From positions 94,141 through 158,140 of the forward strand of contig NZ_AXAU01000017.1 in the NCBI RefSeq assembly GCF_000472965.1: DNA of 64,000 nucleotides. The letters are read 5' to 3'. Both the position numbers and the translations under genes were made by a program. Of the stretch, positions 33,757-42,489 are shown piece by piece. The notes beneath the pieces are model-generated. The model saw only the letters and a list, made by a program, of their open reading frames with translations. It was not told the origin of the DNA and did no database searches. This stretch comes from Bradyrhizobium murdochi. GTDB lineage: Bacteria; Pseudomonadota; Alphaproteobacteria; Rhizobiales; Xanthobacteraceae. The stretch's first letter is position 1, and each line of letters opens with the position of its first letter.

Positions 33757-34614
33757 CTACCGTCCTCGCAGCGCCAAAATCTTCTCCGCGGCGCGCAGAT
33801 GCGGTTTGTCGATCATCTTGCCGTCGATCTTCACGACACCTGACGTCGGATTGTCGTTGAACGCTTTCACGACCTTCTCCGACCAAGCGATTTCCTCATC
33901 GGTCGGCATGAAGGCGGCATTGACGACATCGACGTGCTTGGGATGGATCACCGCCTTGGCAAGGAACCCATCCTGTCGCGCGGCAATGGATTCTTCCCGG
34001 AGCGCGTCGAGATCGTTGATGTCGGTGGCGATGGTATCGATAGCGACGACGCCCGCTGCGGCCGCGCTGATCAGGCAGAGATCGCGCGCCAGCAGGAACG
34101 GACCATGAAAGCGGCCGCCGGTCCGGTTGCGCGACGCACCGAGCGACGCGGCGAGATCCTCAGCGCCCCACATCATGCCCCACAGCCGCGGGCTCATGTT
34201 CTCGAAATCCAGCAACTTGAGCACCGCCCTCGCCGTCTCCGTCGCTACGGTGACGATCCTCGTCGATCCCTGCTCAATCCCGGCGGCGGCCTCGAAGGCA
34301 TCGAGATACAGCGACAGACGGTTCACGTCGGCAGCGCCGGCGCATTTCGGCAGCACGATGCCGTCAGGTCGGCCCGGCATGACGGCGGCCAGGTCGCCAA
34401 GCGTCAAGTCGGTATCGAGCGCGTTGACGCGGACATACATCTTCTGGTTCGGATTCCGGGCATCGAGCATCTCGCCCACGATCCGCCGCGCGCCGACTTT
34501 CTCATCCGGCGCAATCGAGTCCTCAAGGTCGAGGATCAGCGCGTCGGCCGCGGTCTTCTTGGCGCTCTCGAACTTGCGCAGACTGTCGCCGGGAACGAAC
34601 AGGAACGATCGCAT
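33757..34614 (-). CDS. CoA-ester lyase (HpcH/HpaI aldolase, CitE/malyl-CoA lyase-like)
   Basis: A 285-residue TIM-barrel enzyme. RSFLFVPGDS opens it, then ALILDLEDSIAPDEK supplies acidic Mg ligands, RVNALDT holds the substrate arginine, and DGIVLPKCAGAADV and MMWGAEDLAASLG follow, as in citrate lyase beta and L-malyl-CoA/beta-methylmalyl-CoA lyases. It would cleave a 3-hydroxyacyl-CoA to acetyl- or propionyl-CoA and an oxo acid. It lies 4 bp after the MaoC gene and ends the Liv operon. Confidence 0.9.
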   Translation of the reverse strand: MRSFLFVPGDSLRKFESAKKTAADALILDLEDSIAPDEKVGARRIVGEMLDARNPNQKMYVRVNALDTDLTLGDLAAVMPGRPDGIVLPKCAGAADVNRLSLYLDAFEAAAGIEQGSTRIVTVATETARAVLKLLDFENMSPRLWGMMWGAEDLAASLGASRNRTGGRFHGPFLLARDLCLISAAAAGVVAIDTIATDINDLDALREESIAARQDGFLAKAVIHPKHVDVVNAAFMPTDEEIAWSEKVVKAFNDNPTSGVVKIDGKMIDKPHLRAAEKILALRGR

Positions 34615-34618
34615 CAGT

Positions 34619-35074
34619 TTACGCCTTTGGTTTGCAATGCATCAGGCCGGTCCGGCGGCAGCTCGCCACCACCTCGCCGCGCTGATTGGTCATGGTGTGC
34701 TCGAACTCGACAATGCCCTGGTTCGGCCGCGACTTGCTCTCACGCTTGGAAATGATTTTGGTATGCGCCCTGAGCGTATCGCCGTGGAATACCGGTTTCG
34801 GAAATTTCACATCGGTCATGCCGAGGTTGCCGATCGTGGTGCCGAGCGTGGTATCGTAGACGCTCATGCCGATCATGATGCCGAGCGTATAGAGGCTGTT
34901 GAACAGCCGCTGGCCGAATTCGGTATTCTCGGCGAAATGCGCGTCGATGTGTAGCGGCTGCGGATTCATGGTCAGGAGACTGAACAGCGTGTTGTCCATC
35001 TCGGTCACCGTGCGGCTGAACTCGTGATGGAATTCGCGGCCGACCTCGAACTCCTCGAAATACAATCCAGCCAT
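34619..35074 (-). CDS. MaoC-like hotdog-fold dehydratase
   Basis: A 151-residue single hotdog domain. Enoyl-CoA hydratase 2 features are present: GREFHHEFSRTVTEMDNTLF, then NPQPLHIDAHFAENT with the Asp/His catalytic pair. Single-domain relatives next to CitE-like lyases include mesaconyl-CoA hydratase, so hydration of an unsaturated acyl-CoA before retro-aldol cleavage is likely. Its ATG overlaps the stop of the crotonase gene (TGATG), and the lyase gene begins 4 bp after its stop. Confidence 0.88.
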   Translation of the reverse strand: MAGLYFEEFEVGREFHHEFSRTVTEMDNTLFSLLTMNPQPLHIDAHFAENTEFGQRLFNSLYTLGIMIGMSVYDTTLGTTIGNLGMTDVKFPKPVFHGDTLRAHTKIISKRESKSRPNQGIVEFEHTMTNQRGEVVASCRRTGLMHCKPKA

Positions 35075-35850
35075 CAGCGCCCCCTGTAGTTTGGCGTTCG
35101 CTTCTCGACGAACGCATTCAAGCCTTCCTGACAGTCCTCCGTCGTTGCAACGAGTGCAAAGCTCTCGGCGGCATTTTCGACCGAGCGGCGGAAATCGGCG
35201 TCGACCGCCCGCATGAAAGCATCGCGCCCGATCTTCATGACGATGGGGGATTTGGCAGCAAGCTTGCGCGCGATCTCCCGCGCCCGATCCAGCGCGGTTC
35301 CCTTCGGAACGACCTCACTCAGCAACCCCATGCGAAAGGCAGTTGCGGCATCGAAAGGCTCGCCGAGAAACAGCGGCCCAAAAGCCTGGTGCTTGCCGAC
35401 CAGCCGCGGCAATTGCACGAAGTGAATGGCCGGGATCAGCCCGACATCGATCTCGGGATAGCCGAAGGTACAGCCTTCCCCGGCGATGATCATGTCGCAG
35501 GAGATCGCGATCGTCATGCCGCCGGCGCGAACCGCGCCGTCGACTGCAGCAATCGTCGGCTTCCCCATGCGATACTGGATATCGTTGAGCGCGAAGTACA
35601 GCCGTTCGAGGAATTTCTTGGTCTCGATCCCGGGCTTGCCGCGAACAATATCCAGATCGAGCCCGGCGCAAAACACCTTGTGCGCACTGCCAATGATGAC
35701 GGCGCGCACCGCTTCGTCGTCCCTCGCCTTCGAAAGCGCCGCCAGCAACGCATCGATCAGGTCCATGCTGAGTGCATTGACCGGCGGGCGATCCAGCATG
35801 ATCTCGGCAATATTGCTAGATACGGAATAACGAACCAGATCGGTACTCAT
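35074..35850 (-). CDS. Enoyl-CoA hydratase/isomerase family protein
   Basis: A 258-residue crotonase. FCAGLDLDIVRG forms the first oxyanion loop and GAVRAGGMTIAISCDMIIA the second; FGYPEIDVGLIP keeps the glutamate in the second catalytic position. It is translationally coupled to MaoC downstream and overlaps a short coding remnant upstream. In this operon it would serve beta-oxidation of the CoA ester made by the divergent CoA ligase. Confidence 0.9.
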   Translation of the reverse strand: MSTDLVRYSVSSNIAEIMLDRPPVNALSMDLIDALLAALSKARDDEAVRAVIIGSAHKVFCAGLDLDIVRGKPGIETKKFLERLYFALNDIQYRMGKPTIAAVDGAVRAGGMTIAISCDMIIAGEGCTFGYPEIDVGLIPAIHFVQLPRLVGKHQAFGPLFLGEPFDAATAFRMGLLSEVVPKGTALDRAREIARKLAAKSPIVMKIGRDAFMRAVDADFRRSVENAAESFALVATTEDCQEGLNAFVEKRTPNYRGR

Positions 35851-35924
35851 GCCGTGCCTCCCCTGACCCGGCGCACCGCGCCGGCCTCGACCAGATCGTC
35901 GATAGTGCTAGGCTGAAAGCTACA
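35847..35924 (-). pseudogene. Possible 3' remnant of a lost gene upstream of the crotonase gene
   Basis: An open frame of about 25 codons without a start reads STIDDLVEAGAVRRVRGGTA before a TGA that overlaps the crotonase ATG as ATGA. The peptide looks like an acidic-helix C-terminus such as those of CaiB/BaiF CoA-transferases, but this is only an impression. The ATGA coupling suggests that a gene between the Liv ATPase and crotonase genes was deleted, leaving its tail. Confidence 0.3.
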
Positions 35925-36636
35925 GCGCGAGATAGCGCTGCCGAATATTGTCGTTGGCTTTCAGCTCTTCGATCCCGGACGTGTAGACGATCTGGCCCTT
36001 GTCGATAACCGTCGCGTGGCTCGCAAGGCCAAGGCAAAAATGCATGTTCTGCTCGGCGATCAGCACAGTGGCTCCGGTGCCACGGAGCTGCCGCAAGAGT
36101 TCGCCGATCCGCTGCACGATGATCGGCGCCAGCCCCTCGCTCGGCTCGTCCAGCAGCAGCAATGCGGGATTGCCCATCAGCGTGCGCGCGATCGCCAGCA
36201 TCTGCTGTTCGCCGCCGGACAGCCTTCCCGCGATCCGGTGCCGTAGCGGCTCCAGCAGCGGAAACACGTCATAGATACGCCGGATCGGCCATTCGTCCTC
36301 GCCATTGGGACCCTTCTTGGCACCGATGACCAGATTGTCCTCGACCGTGTGTTCGGGGAAGATCTGGCGATCTTCCGGTACGAAGCCGAGGCCGGCGCGC
36401 GCGATGTGATGCGGCTTCAGCCCGGAGACAACCCTGCCTTGCAAGGTGACCGTGCCGCGGCGGGCCGGCGCGAGCCCCATGATGGCCTTGATGGTGGTCG
36501 ATTTGCCGGCACCGTTGCGGCCGAGCAGCGCCATCGTCTCGCCCTGCCGCACCGACAGGCCGACGCCGAACAATATCTGGCTGGTGCCGTAATAGACGTC
36601 GAGATCTTCGACCTGCACGACCGGCTGCGCACTCAT
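35920..36636 (-). CDS. livF: Branched-chain amino acid-type ABC transporter ATP-binding protein LivF
   Basis: A 238-residue ATPase of the HAAT family. Walker A (LLGRNGAGKSTTIKAIMGL), the LivF-type signature LSGGEQQMLAIARTLMGNP and Walker B (LLLLDEPSEGLAP) are intact, as is FVPEDRQIFPEHTVEDNL. Its start overlaps the LivG stop by 4 bp. Liv-type systems also import amides and aromatic or dicarboxylic acids, and clustering with CoA-ester catabolic genes suggests an organic acid rather than leucine. Confidence 0.93.
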   Translation of the reverse strand: MSAQPVVQVEDLDVYYGTSQILFGVGLSVRQGETMALLGRNGAGKSTTIKAIMGLAPARRGTVTLQGRVVSGLKPHHIARAGLGFVPEDRQIFPEHTVEDNLVIGAKKGPNGEDEWPIRRIYDVFPLLEPLRHRIAGRLSGGEQQMLAIARTLMGNPALLLLDEPSEGLAPIIVQRIGELLRQLRGTGATVLIAEQNMHFCLGLASHATVIDKGQIVYTSGIEELKANDNIRQRYLAL

Positions 36637-37391
36637 ACAGTGATCCCCGCATGGTGTTCGGTGCCGAGATAGGCTTCGATCACCGCCTCGTTGCGGCGGA
36701 TCGCATCCGGTTTGCCGGTTGCAAGAATGCGGCCGTAGCAGAGCACGACGATCTCGGGCGCGATCTTGAACACGATATCCATGTCGTGCTCGATGAACAC
36801 CACCGTGATCTTCTGCGTCTCCCAGAGCTCCCTCACCTTCTCGATCATCCGCCAGCGTTCTTCGGTGCCCATGCCGGCGGTTGGCTCGTCGAGCAGCAGC
36901 ACCTTGGGATCGAGCACCAGCGCGAGTGCGATATCGAGCAGCTTCTGGTCGCCATGCGACAGCGTCGCCGCAGTCCGGTTTCGCTTGTTGGCCAGTCCCA
37001 GCAATTCCATCGCATGCTCGGCGCGGTCGCGGGTCTCGGCCAGCGGGAAGCGACGGTGCAGAACGCTGGCTTTACGCTGATCGGCACAGACCGCTGCCAG
37101 CATCGTCTCCTGCACCGTCAGCGATGGGAAGATGCTCGCAACCTGAAACGCGCGGCCGATGCCGTGGCGAACGATCTCAGGCGGCGTGCGCCCGGCCAAG
37201 TCGAGGCCGTTGAGCAATATCTGGCCAGCGTCGGGCGTCAGCGCGCCGGTGATCAGGTTGAAGAACGTGCTCTTGCCGGCGCCGTTGGGGCCGATCACGG
37301 CGGTGAGCGAACCATCTGCAAAGTCGAGTGTGACATTGTCCGTCGCCTTGACGCCGCCGAAAGACTTGGAAAGGGAGCGTATCTCCAGCAT
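36633..37391 (-). CDS. livG: Branched-chain amino acid-type ABC transporter ATP-binding protein LivG
   Basis: A 252-residue ATPase. Walker A is IGPNGAGKSTFFNLITGAL, Walker B VLLLDEPTAGMG, and the LivG-specific C-terminal tail (LCYGRILATGKPDAIRRNEAV) is present. The signature is ATLSHGDQKLLDIALAL, with His for the second Ser/Gly, a common LivG variant. It pairs with LivF under the two permeases. A 143-bp gap with a repeat separates it from LivM. Confidence 0.93.
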   Translation of the reverse strand: MLEIRSLSKSFGGVKATDNVTLDFADGSLTAVIGPNGAGKSTFFNLITGALTPDAGQILLNGLDLAGRTPPEIVRHGIGRAFQVASIFPSLTVQETMLAAVCADQRKASVLHRRFPLAETRDRAEHAMELLGLANKRNRTAATLSHGDQKLLDIALALVLDPKVLLLDEPTAGMGTEERWRMIEKVRELWETQKITVVFIEHDMDIVFKIAPEIVVLCYGRILATGKPDAIRRNEAVIEAYLGTEHHAGITV

Positions 37392-37415
37392 GATCTAAGT
37401 GCGCTCCCTCACCCC

Positions 37416-37514
37416 GTCATTCCGGGATGGTCCGCAAGGACCAGACCCGGAATCTCGAGATTCTCCGATGTGCACTTGCACATCGTAGTTCGCGCTGCGC
37501 GCGCCCCGGAATGA
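37416..37514. repeat. Dispersed inverted repeat, family C, inside the Liv operon
   Basis: GTCATTCCGGGATGG at the left and GCGCCCCGGAATGAC at the right are inverted arms; AATCTCGAGATT and GATGTGCACTTGCACATC are internal palindromes. It separates the permease and ATPase genes, where a stable RNA hairpin could protect or terminate part of the message. Confidence 0.8.
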
Positions 37515-37534
37515 CTGTGCAATAGCTCCACGTG

Positions 37535-38557
37535 TCATCGCCGCTCCCCGTCGCCGTTACGGCGTTGCGCGTACCATTCGACGACGAAATCCATCAGGCC
37601 CTTCCGCAGGCCGATCGCAAAGAAGAGGATCACGATCCCCAGCACGAGGCCGTGATAATCGGTCAGGCGGGTGACGGTGTCGTTGAGGATCAGGAGCAGC
37701 ACCGTGCCGACCATCGGCCCGAGGAATGTGGTCACGCCGCCGAGCATGTTGATGAAAATGCCCTCGCCCGAAATAGTCCAATAGGCGAATTCCGGATAGG
37801 CCCCGGAGACGAATAGCGCCATGATGATCCCGCCGGTCGAGGCGAACAGCGCCGCGAGCACAAAGATCGTCAGTTTGGCACGCCAGACGTCGATGCCGAT
37901 GAAGCTCGCACGCGTTGCGTTGTCGCGGATCATCCGCAGCGTGTAGCCGAATGGCGACTGCGCGATCCGATGCATCAAGAACAGCCCGATCACCAGCAAC
38001 GCGCAACTCGCGACATAGAGATGCAATTGGTTCGACAGATCAATGCCCAAAAATGGCGGCCGCGGAATGCCGCCACGTAATCCCTGATCGCCGCCGGTCA
38101 GCGATACCCAGGACAGGATCGTCGAGTGGATCAGCATCTGGAACGCCAGTGTTACGAAGGCGAAATAGATTTCCTTCAGCCGCACGCAGATGGCACCGAT
38201 GACGAGGGCGACGACAAACGTGATAGCCAGCGTGGCAACGAAAGCCACCGGGACGGGAACACCAGTCTTCTGCATCATCAACCCGAAGCCGTAGGCGCCA
38301 AGGCCGAAGAACATGCCGTGGCCAAACGAAATCAGGCCGGTGTAACCGACCAGAAGGTTCAGCGACGTCGCGAACAGCCCGTAGGCGGCGCAGCGGATCA
38401 CGAAGTCGAGCAGCAATTTGCTGCTGAAGACCGCCGGCAACAGCGCCAGCAAGACAAAGACCGCAAGCGCGATCAGGGCATCCCGATTGCGCCGCGTCTT
38501 TGCTTCATGGGAGACCTCGAGTGCCTGCGCGCCCTGCTCGGCCTGCAATTCGGTCAT
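37535..38557 (-). CDS. livM: Branched-chain amino acid-type ABC transporter permease LivM
   Basis: A 340-residue inner-membrane protein with eight or more hydrophobic helices. LLVGYTGLISFGHGMFFGLGAY is cut by the membrane in the family's usual place, and the coupling loop contains IAQSPFGYTLRMIRDN. The start overlaps the LivH stop by 4 bp. The N-terminal tail is charged and longer than average. Confidence 0.93.
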   Translation of the reverse strand: MTELQAEQGAQALEVSHEAKTRRNRDALIALAVFVLLALLPAVFSSKLLLDFVIRCAAYGLFATSLNLLVGYTGLISFGHGMFFGLGAYGFGLMMQKTGVPVPVAFVATLAITFVVALVIGAICVRLKEIYFAFVTLAFQMLIHSTILSWVSLTGGDQGLRGGIPRPPFLGIDLSNQLHLYVASCALLVIGLFLMHRIAQSPFGYTLRMIRDNATRASFIGIDVWRAKLTIFVLAALFASTGGIIMALFVSGAYPEFAYWTISGEGIFINMLGGVTTFLGPMVGTVLLLILNDTVTRLTDYHGLVLGIVILFFAIGLRKGLMDFVVEWYAQRRNGDGERR

Positions 38558-39456
38558 GCGACCTCCTTGCCGAACAGGCCGGTCGGCCGCGACACCAGCA
38601 CGATCACCATGAACAGGTACATCAGCCCTTCGGTAAACAGCGGAAAGCCGAGCGAGCCGAACGAGCGGATCATGCCGATCAGGAGCGCACCGATCAACGC
38701 ACCGAGGATCGAGCCCATGCCGCCGATCACCGTGACGATGAAGGATTCGATCAGCACCGAAAATCCCATGCCCGGCGTCAGCGAACGCACCGGCGCCGCA
38801 AGTGCGCCGGCAAGTCCCGCCAGCATGCCGCCGAGTGCGAACACCCCGCCGTAGATCAGGCCGGTGTTGATGCCGAGCGCGGATACCATGCCAGGGTTAT
38901 GGGCGGCAGCCCGGATTACCTTGCCGATCCTGGTGCGGGCAAGGCCGAGCCCGAGGATCATGGCGGCCGCGAGCGCAACACCGATTAGGAGCAGATAATA
39001 TGGTGGCACCACCCCGCCGGCGATGAACAGCGGCACCACCTGGAACGCCGCCGGCATGCCCATCGATTTGAACTCGGGCCCCCAGATCATCCGCACCACG
39101 TCATCAAAGATCAGCACGAAGGCGTAGCAGACGAGAAGCTGCATCAACACGTCTGCGCCGTAGACCCGGCTCATGAAGACGCGTTCGAAGATCAGACCGA
39201 GGATGGCCGTACCCGCCGCACCACACAGCATCGCCAGCGCAAAACTGCCGGAGAACTGATAGGCCGTCATGGCGAAATAGGCGCCGAACATATAGAAGGC
39301 GCCGTGGCTGAAGTTGACGACCTTGAGTACGCCGAAGATCAGCGTCAGCCCGACGGCGACGAGAAACAGCAACATGCCGATGATGAAGCCGCTGGTGGTT
39401 TGCGTCACCAGACAGGCGGAGCTGGCGAGACAGCCGGTAAGCGCGTCGAGGTCCAA
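38554..39456 (-). CDS. livH: Branched-chain amino acid-type ABC transporter permease LivH
   Basis: A 300-residue permease. FGVLKVVNFSHGAFYMFGAY and the coupling loop ARTRIGKVIRAAAHNPGMVS are diagnostic for LivH; about eight membrane helices are predicted. It is followed by LivM with a 4-bp overlap and preceded by the binding-protein gene with 95 bp between. Confidence 0.93.
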   Translation of the reverse strand: MDLDALTGCLASSACLVTQTTSGFIIGMLLFLVAVGLTLIFGVLKVVNFSHGAFYMFGAYFAMTAYQFSGSFALAMLCGAAGTAILGLIFERVFMSRVYGADVLMQLLVCYAFVLIFDDVVRMIWGPEFKSMGMPAAFQVVPLFIAGGVVPPYYLLLIGVALAAAMILGLGLARTRIGKVIRAAAHNPGMVSALGINTGLIYGGVFALGGMLAGLAGALAAPVRSLTPGMGFSVLIESFIVTVIGGMGSILGALIGALLIGMIRSFGSLGFPLFTEGLMYLFMVIVLVSRPTGLFGKEVA

Positions 39457-39551
39457 GGGAACACATCCATTCCAGCGCGCCGGAACAGCACGCGAAGATC
39501 ATTCGGCGGCGGACGGGCGGCAGCTTGCGCCACCTCCGCCGTCGCGGTCAA

Positions 39552-40823
39552 TCAGGTGTAGCCCTTGCTCTTCTTCCACTCGGCTTCGAGTTCGAAGATC
39601 GTCTTCCAGTCGCCCGCTTGAACTTGCGGCACGTAGGGCTCCTGCGGGATCGTGGTTCCCCAGCCGATCGCATAGCCTACCAGCGTCTGGTCCTCGGCGC
39701 GCATGGTGACAGTGCCGTCGGCGCCGAACGGCGACTTGATCTTCAGGCCGCGGAGCGCCTCCGCAATCTTCTTGCCATCGGCCGAATTCGCCTTCTTGGA
39801 CGCTTCCGCGAGCAGCATGATCGCCGTCGCATTCTCCCACGACCAGTTGGTCGGATATTCGTTGTATTTTGCTTTATAGGCGTCGCCCCACGCGGCGTTC
39901 TCCGGGGTTGCAGGATATGTCTTGATGTAACGGTTACCCGAGTGAATGCCCTTCGGCAGGTTCTTCACGACAGTCAGCGCGGTGTAGTCGGCCATGTTGA
40001 CTGCGAACACTTCCATCTGACTGAACAGCGCGTAGATGTTGGCCTGGTCGATGTAGGACGTGAGGTCGCCGCCCCACAGGCAGGAATACAGCGCCTGCGG
40101 CCTGGCCTGCAGGATCTTTGTCACGACCTCGGTGTAATCAGGCTGGAACAGCTTTGGCCAGGACTCGCTAATGATCTCGATGTCAGGCGCAAAACGCTTC
40201 AGATAAGTGACGTACTCGGCCGTGGTATCGCGGCCATAGGCGTAATCGGGCGAGCAGGTCGCCCATTTCTTCAGCCCCTTGGCCTTGGCGATCGTCGCAG
40301 CGTAGCTGCCGCCGACGATCGAGTCATGCACGCCCTGGCGCGCGGTGCGGAAGGCGTTCGGAATGTGCTGCTTGGGATCGGCGGTCAGCGCGGAAGTTTC
40401 CGAATTGGTGTGAAGGCAGAGCACGCCAAGATCGCGCGCCACTTCGTGCACGGCGAACGCGCCCGACGACGCTTCCGCGTCGATCAGAATTTCGCAGCCG
40501 TCCGTGTTGACGAGTTCGCGTGCGACGCGGGCTGCTTCCTGCGGCTGCCCCTTGGAATCGCGGATCACCATCTCGATGGTCCGGCCAGCCAGACCGCCAG
40601 CAGCGTTGACCTTTTCGATCTCCAGCATCACCGCATTGCGCGACGAGGTTCCGAGCTGCGCGACGCGCCCGGAGAGAATGGTCGGCATGCCGATTTTGAT
40701 GGTCTTGGCTTGCGCGCGCGCCACCCAAGGAGTCCCAAATGGCGTCGCGATTGATACGGCACCGGCGCCCATTATCGCCAACGTCGCACGTCGGCTTACG
40801 CCCGGTTTGCGGGTTCTCGTCAT
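39552..40823 (-). CDS. ABC transporter substrate-binding protein, LivK-like, Tat-type signal
   Basis: A 423-residue periplasmic protein with GGGAGG upstream of its ATG. A twin-arginine motif (VSRRATLAIMGAGAV) and AXA-like site (PWVARAQ) mark export. The type I binding fold starts IKIGMPTILSGRVAQLG, with ligand-contact region LVNTDGCEILIDAEASSGAF. It is longer than LivK (about 370), as are binding proteins for amides and aromatic acids. First gene of the Liv-crotonase-MaoC-lyase operon, divergent from the CoA ligase gene. Confidence 0.9.
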   Translation of the reverse strand: MTRTRKPGVSRRATLAIMGAGAVSIATPFGTPWVARAQAKTIKIGMPTILSGRVAQLGTSSRNAVMLEIEKVNAAGGLAGRTIEMVIRDSKGQPQEAARVARELVNTDGCEILIDAEASSGAFAVHEVARDLGVLCLHTNSETSALTADPKQHIPNAFRTARQGVHDSIVGGSYAATIAKAKGLKKWATCSPDYAYGRDTTAEYVTYLKRFAPDIEIISESWPKLFQPDYTEVVTKILQARPQALYSCLWGGDLTSYIDQANIYALFSQMEVFAVNMADYTALTVVKNLPKGIHSGNRYIKTYPATPENAAWGDAYKAKYNEYPTNWSWENATAIMLLAEASKKANSADGKKIAEALRGLKIKSPFGADGTVTMRAEDQTLVGYAIGWGTTIPQEPYVPQVQAGDWKTIFELEAEWKKSKGYT

Positions 40824-40927
40824 TGCTTCCTCCCTGTGGGGTTGGCGTTCCCAATCCCTCCCGGAGATCGTGGCGTCTCCGTATGATCTGAGGATTTCAG
40901 AGCGAGGGGGGTGACGTCAAGCCAAAT

Positions 40928-40950
40928 ATGAATTACGAGTCAGAATTCAT
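40928..40950. promoter_or_regulatory. Inverted-repeat operator candidate between the Liv operon and CoA ligase operon
   Basis: ATGAATT (40928-40934) and AATTCAT (40944-40950) are perfect arms about a 9-bp spacer. They lie 105 bp upstream of the binding-protein start and 43 bp upstream of the CoA ligase start. The TetR regulator at 42486 is the likely binder, controlling both operons. Confidence 0.55.
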
Positions 40951-40992
40951 CTTTGGAGAGGCGATTCCGGAAACCGACCGTTCGAGCTGATA

Positions 40993-42489
40993 ATGATCAA
41001 CCTTTCGACCTTCATCGCTTTTCACGCCAGGCGGACGCCGGACCGCTGTGCGCTGAAATACCGCGGCGAGGACGTCTCCTACGCCGCGTTCGATGACCGC
41101 ATCCGGCGGGTTGGCGGCTGGCTCGCCGCGCGCGGCATCGGCCCCGGCGACGTCGTCGCGGTGTTGATGCAGAACAGCACGGCGTTTCTCGAGCTGGCAT
41201 TTGCGACCAGCCACATCGGCGCGGTGTTTCTGCCGATCAACTACCGCCTGTCTGCCGACGAGGTCGGTTACATCGTCGCTAATTCCGGTGCGCGCATCCT
41301 GATTGCGGACGAAGAACTCGCAAGCATTGCCGCAGGCGGCGCACCGGTGGTTCTGCTCGATGCGTCAGCACAATCCACGGTCACACGCCTTGCGCCCGAT
41401 ATCGCGCCTGCCCCGATGCAGGTGCGGCAGCCGCGCGACCTGATGCGGCTGATGTACACATCAGGCACAACCGACCGCCCCAAAGGCGTGATGCTCACTT
41501 ACGAGAATCTATATTGGAAATCGGCCGATCAGACGCTGGTTCTGGGGCTGAATGCCGAAACGCGATTGCTGGTGGTCGGTCCGCTCTACCATGTCGGCGC
41601 GCTCGACCTGCCGGGTATTGCGGTGCTCTGGCATGGCGGCCTGCTTTCCATCCACCGCAACTTCGAGCCCGAGCAGGCGCTCGCCGCGATCGAAGCCGAG
41701 AAGCTGAACGCCGCCTGGTTTGCACCGGTGATGACGACCGCGATCCTCACCTGCCCGACCAGCGACCGCTACGATGTCTCCAGCCTGGGATGGGCGATCG
41801 GCGGCGGCGAGAAAACCCCGGAAGCGCGCATCCGCGCCTTCTCAGCGTACTTCAAAAATGCCCGCTACATCGACGCCTATGGGCTGACGGAGACCTGTGG
41901 CGGCGACACTTTCATGGAAGCCGGCCGCGAGATCGAAAAGATCGGCTCGACGGGGCGCGCCATTGCCCATGTCGAAATCGAAATTCGCGATGACGCCGGC
42001 AACCGGCTGCCATCAGGCCAGAACGGCGAGATCTGCCTCCGCGGCCCCAAGGTCACGCGGGGCTATTGGAACGATCCCGAGAAAACCGCGGCCGCGTTCT
42101 TCGGCGACTGGTTTCGCACCGGCGACATCGGCTATCTCGACGAAGAGGGCTTTCTCTATCTGACCGACCGCAAGAAGGACATGATCATCTCCGGCGGCGA
42201 GAACATCGCCTCCTCCGAGGTGGAGCGCGTCATCTACGAGCTGCCGCAGGTGCGCGAGGTCGCCGTGATCGGCATGCCGGACGAGCGCTGGGGCGAGAAG
42301 CCGGTCGCGGTCGTGGTGCTCACGGATGACACCATGTTGGAATTGCCTGATCTCATCGAACATTGCCGCACGCGCCTCGCCAGCTTCAAGGTACCGAAGC
42401 AACTCATCATCCGCGATCATCTACCGCGCAATCCTTCGGGCAAGGTGCTCAAGCGCGTACTGCGCGCCGAACTGGAAACCCACGCATGA
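40993..42489 (+). CDS. Acyl/aryl-CoA synthetase (AMP-dependent ligase)
   Basis: A 498-residue member of the ANL superfamily that activates a carboxylic acid to its CoA ester. The AMP-binding motif is LMYTSGTTDRPKGVML at about 155, YGLTETCGG at about 295, FRTGDIGYLDEEGFLYLTDRKKDMI at about 375, and the C-terminal catalytic lysine is in NPSGKVLKR. Substrate cannot be read. It starts the plus-strand operon and its stop overlaps the TetR start (ATGA). Confidence 0.93.
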   Translation: MINLSTFIAFHARRTPDRCALKYRGEDVSYAAFDDRIRRVGGWLAARGIGPGDVVAVLMQNSTAFLELAFATSHIGAVFLPINYRLSADEVGYIVANSGARILIADEELASIAAGGAPVVLLDASAQSTVTRLAPDIAPAPMQVRQPRDLMRLMYTSGTTDRPKGVMLTYENLYWKSADQTLVLGLNAETRLLVVGPLYHVGALDLPGIAVLWHGGLLSIHRNFEPEQALAAIEAEKLNAAWFAPVMTTAILTCPTSDRYDVSSLGWAIGGGEKTPEARIRAFSAYFKNARYIDAYGLTETCGGDTFMEAGREIEKIGSTGRAIAHVEIEIRDDAGNRLPSGQNGEICLRGPKVTRGYWNDPEKTAAAFFGDWFRTGDIGYLDEEGFLYLTDRKKDMIISGGENIASSEVERVIYELPQVREVAVIGMPDERWGEKPVAVVVLTDDTMLELPDLIEHCRTRLASFKVPKQLIIRDHLPRNPSGKVLKRVLRAELETHA

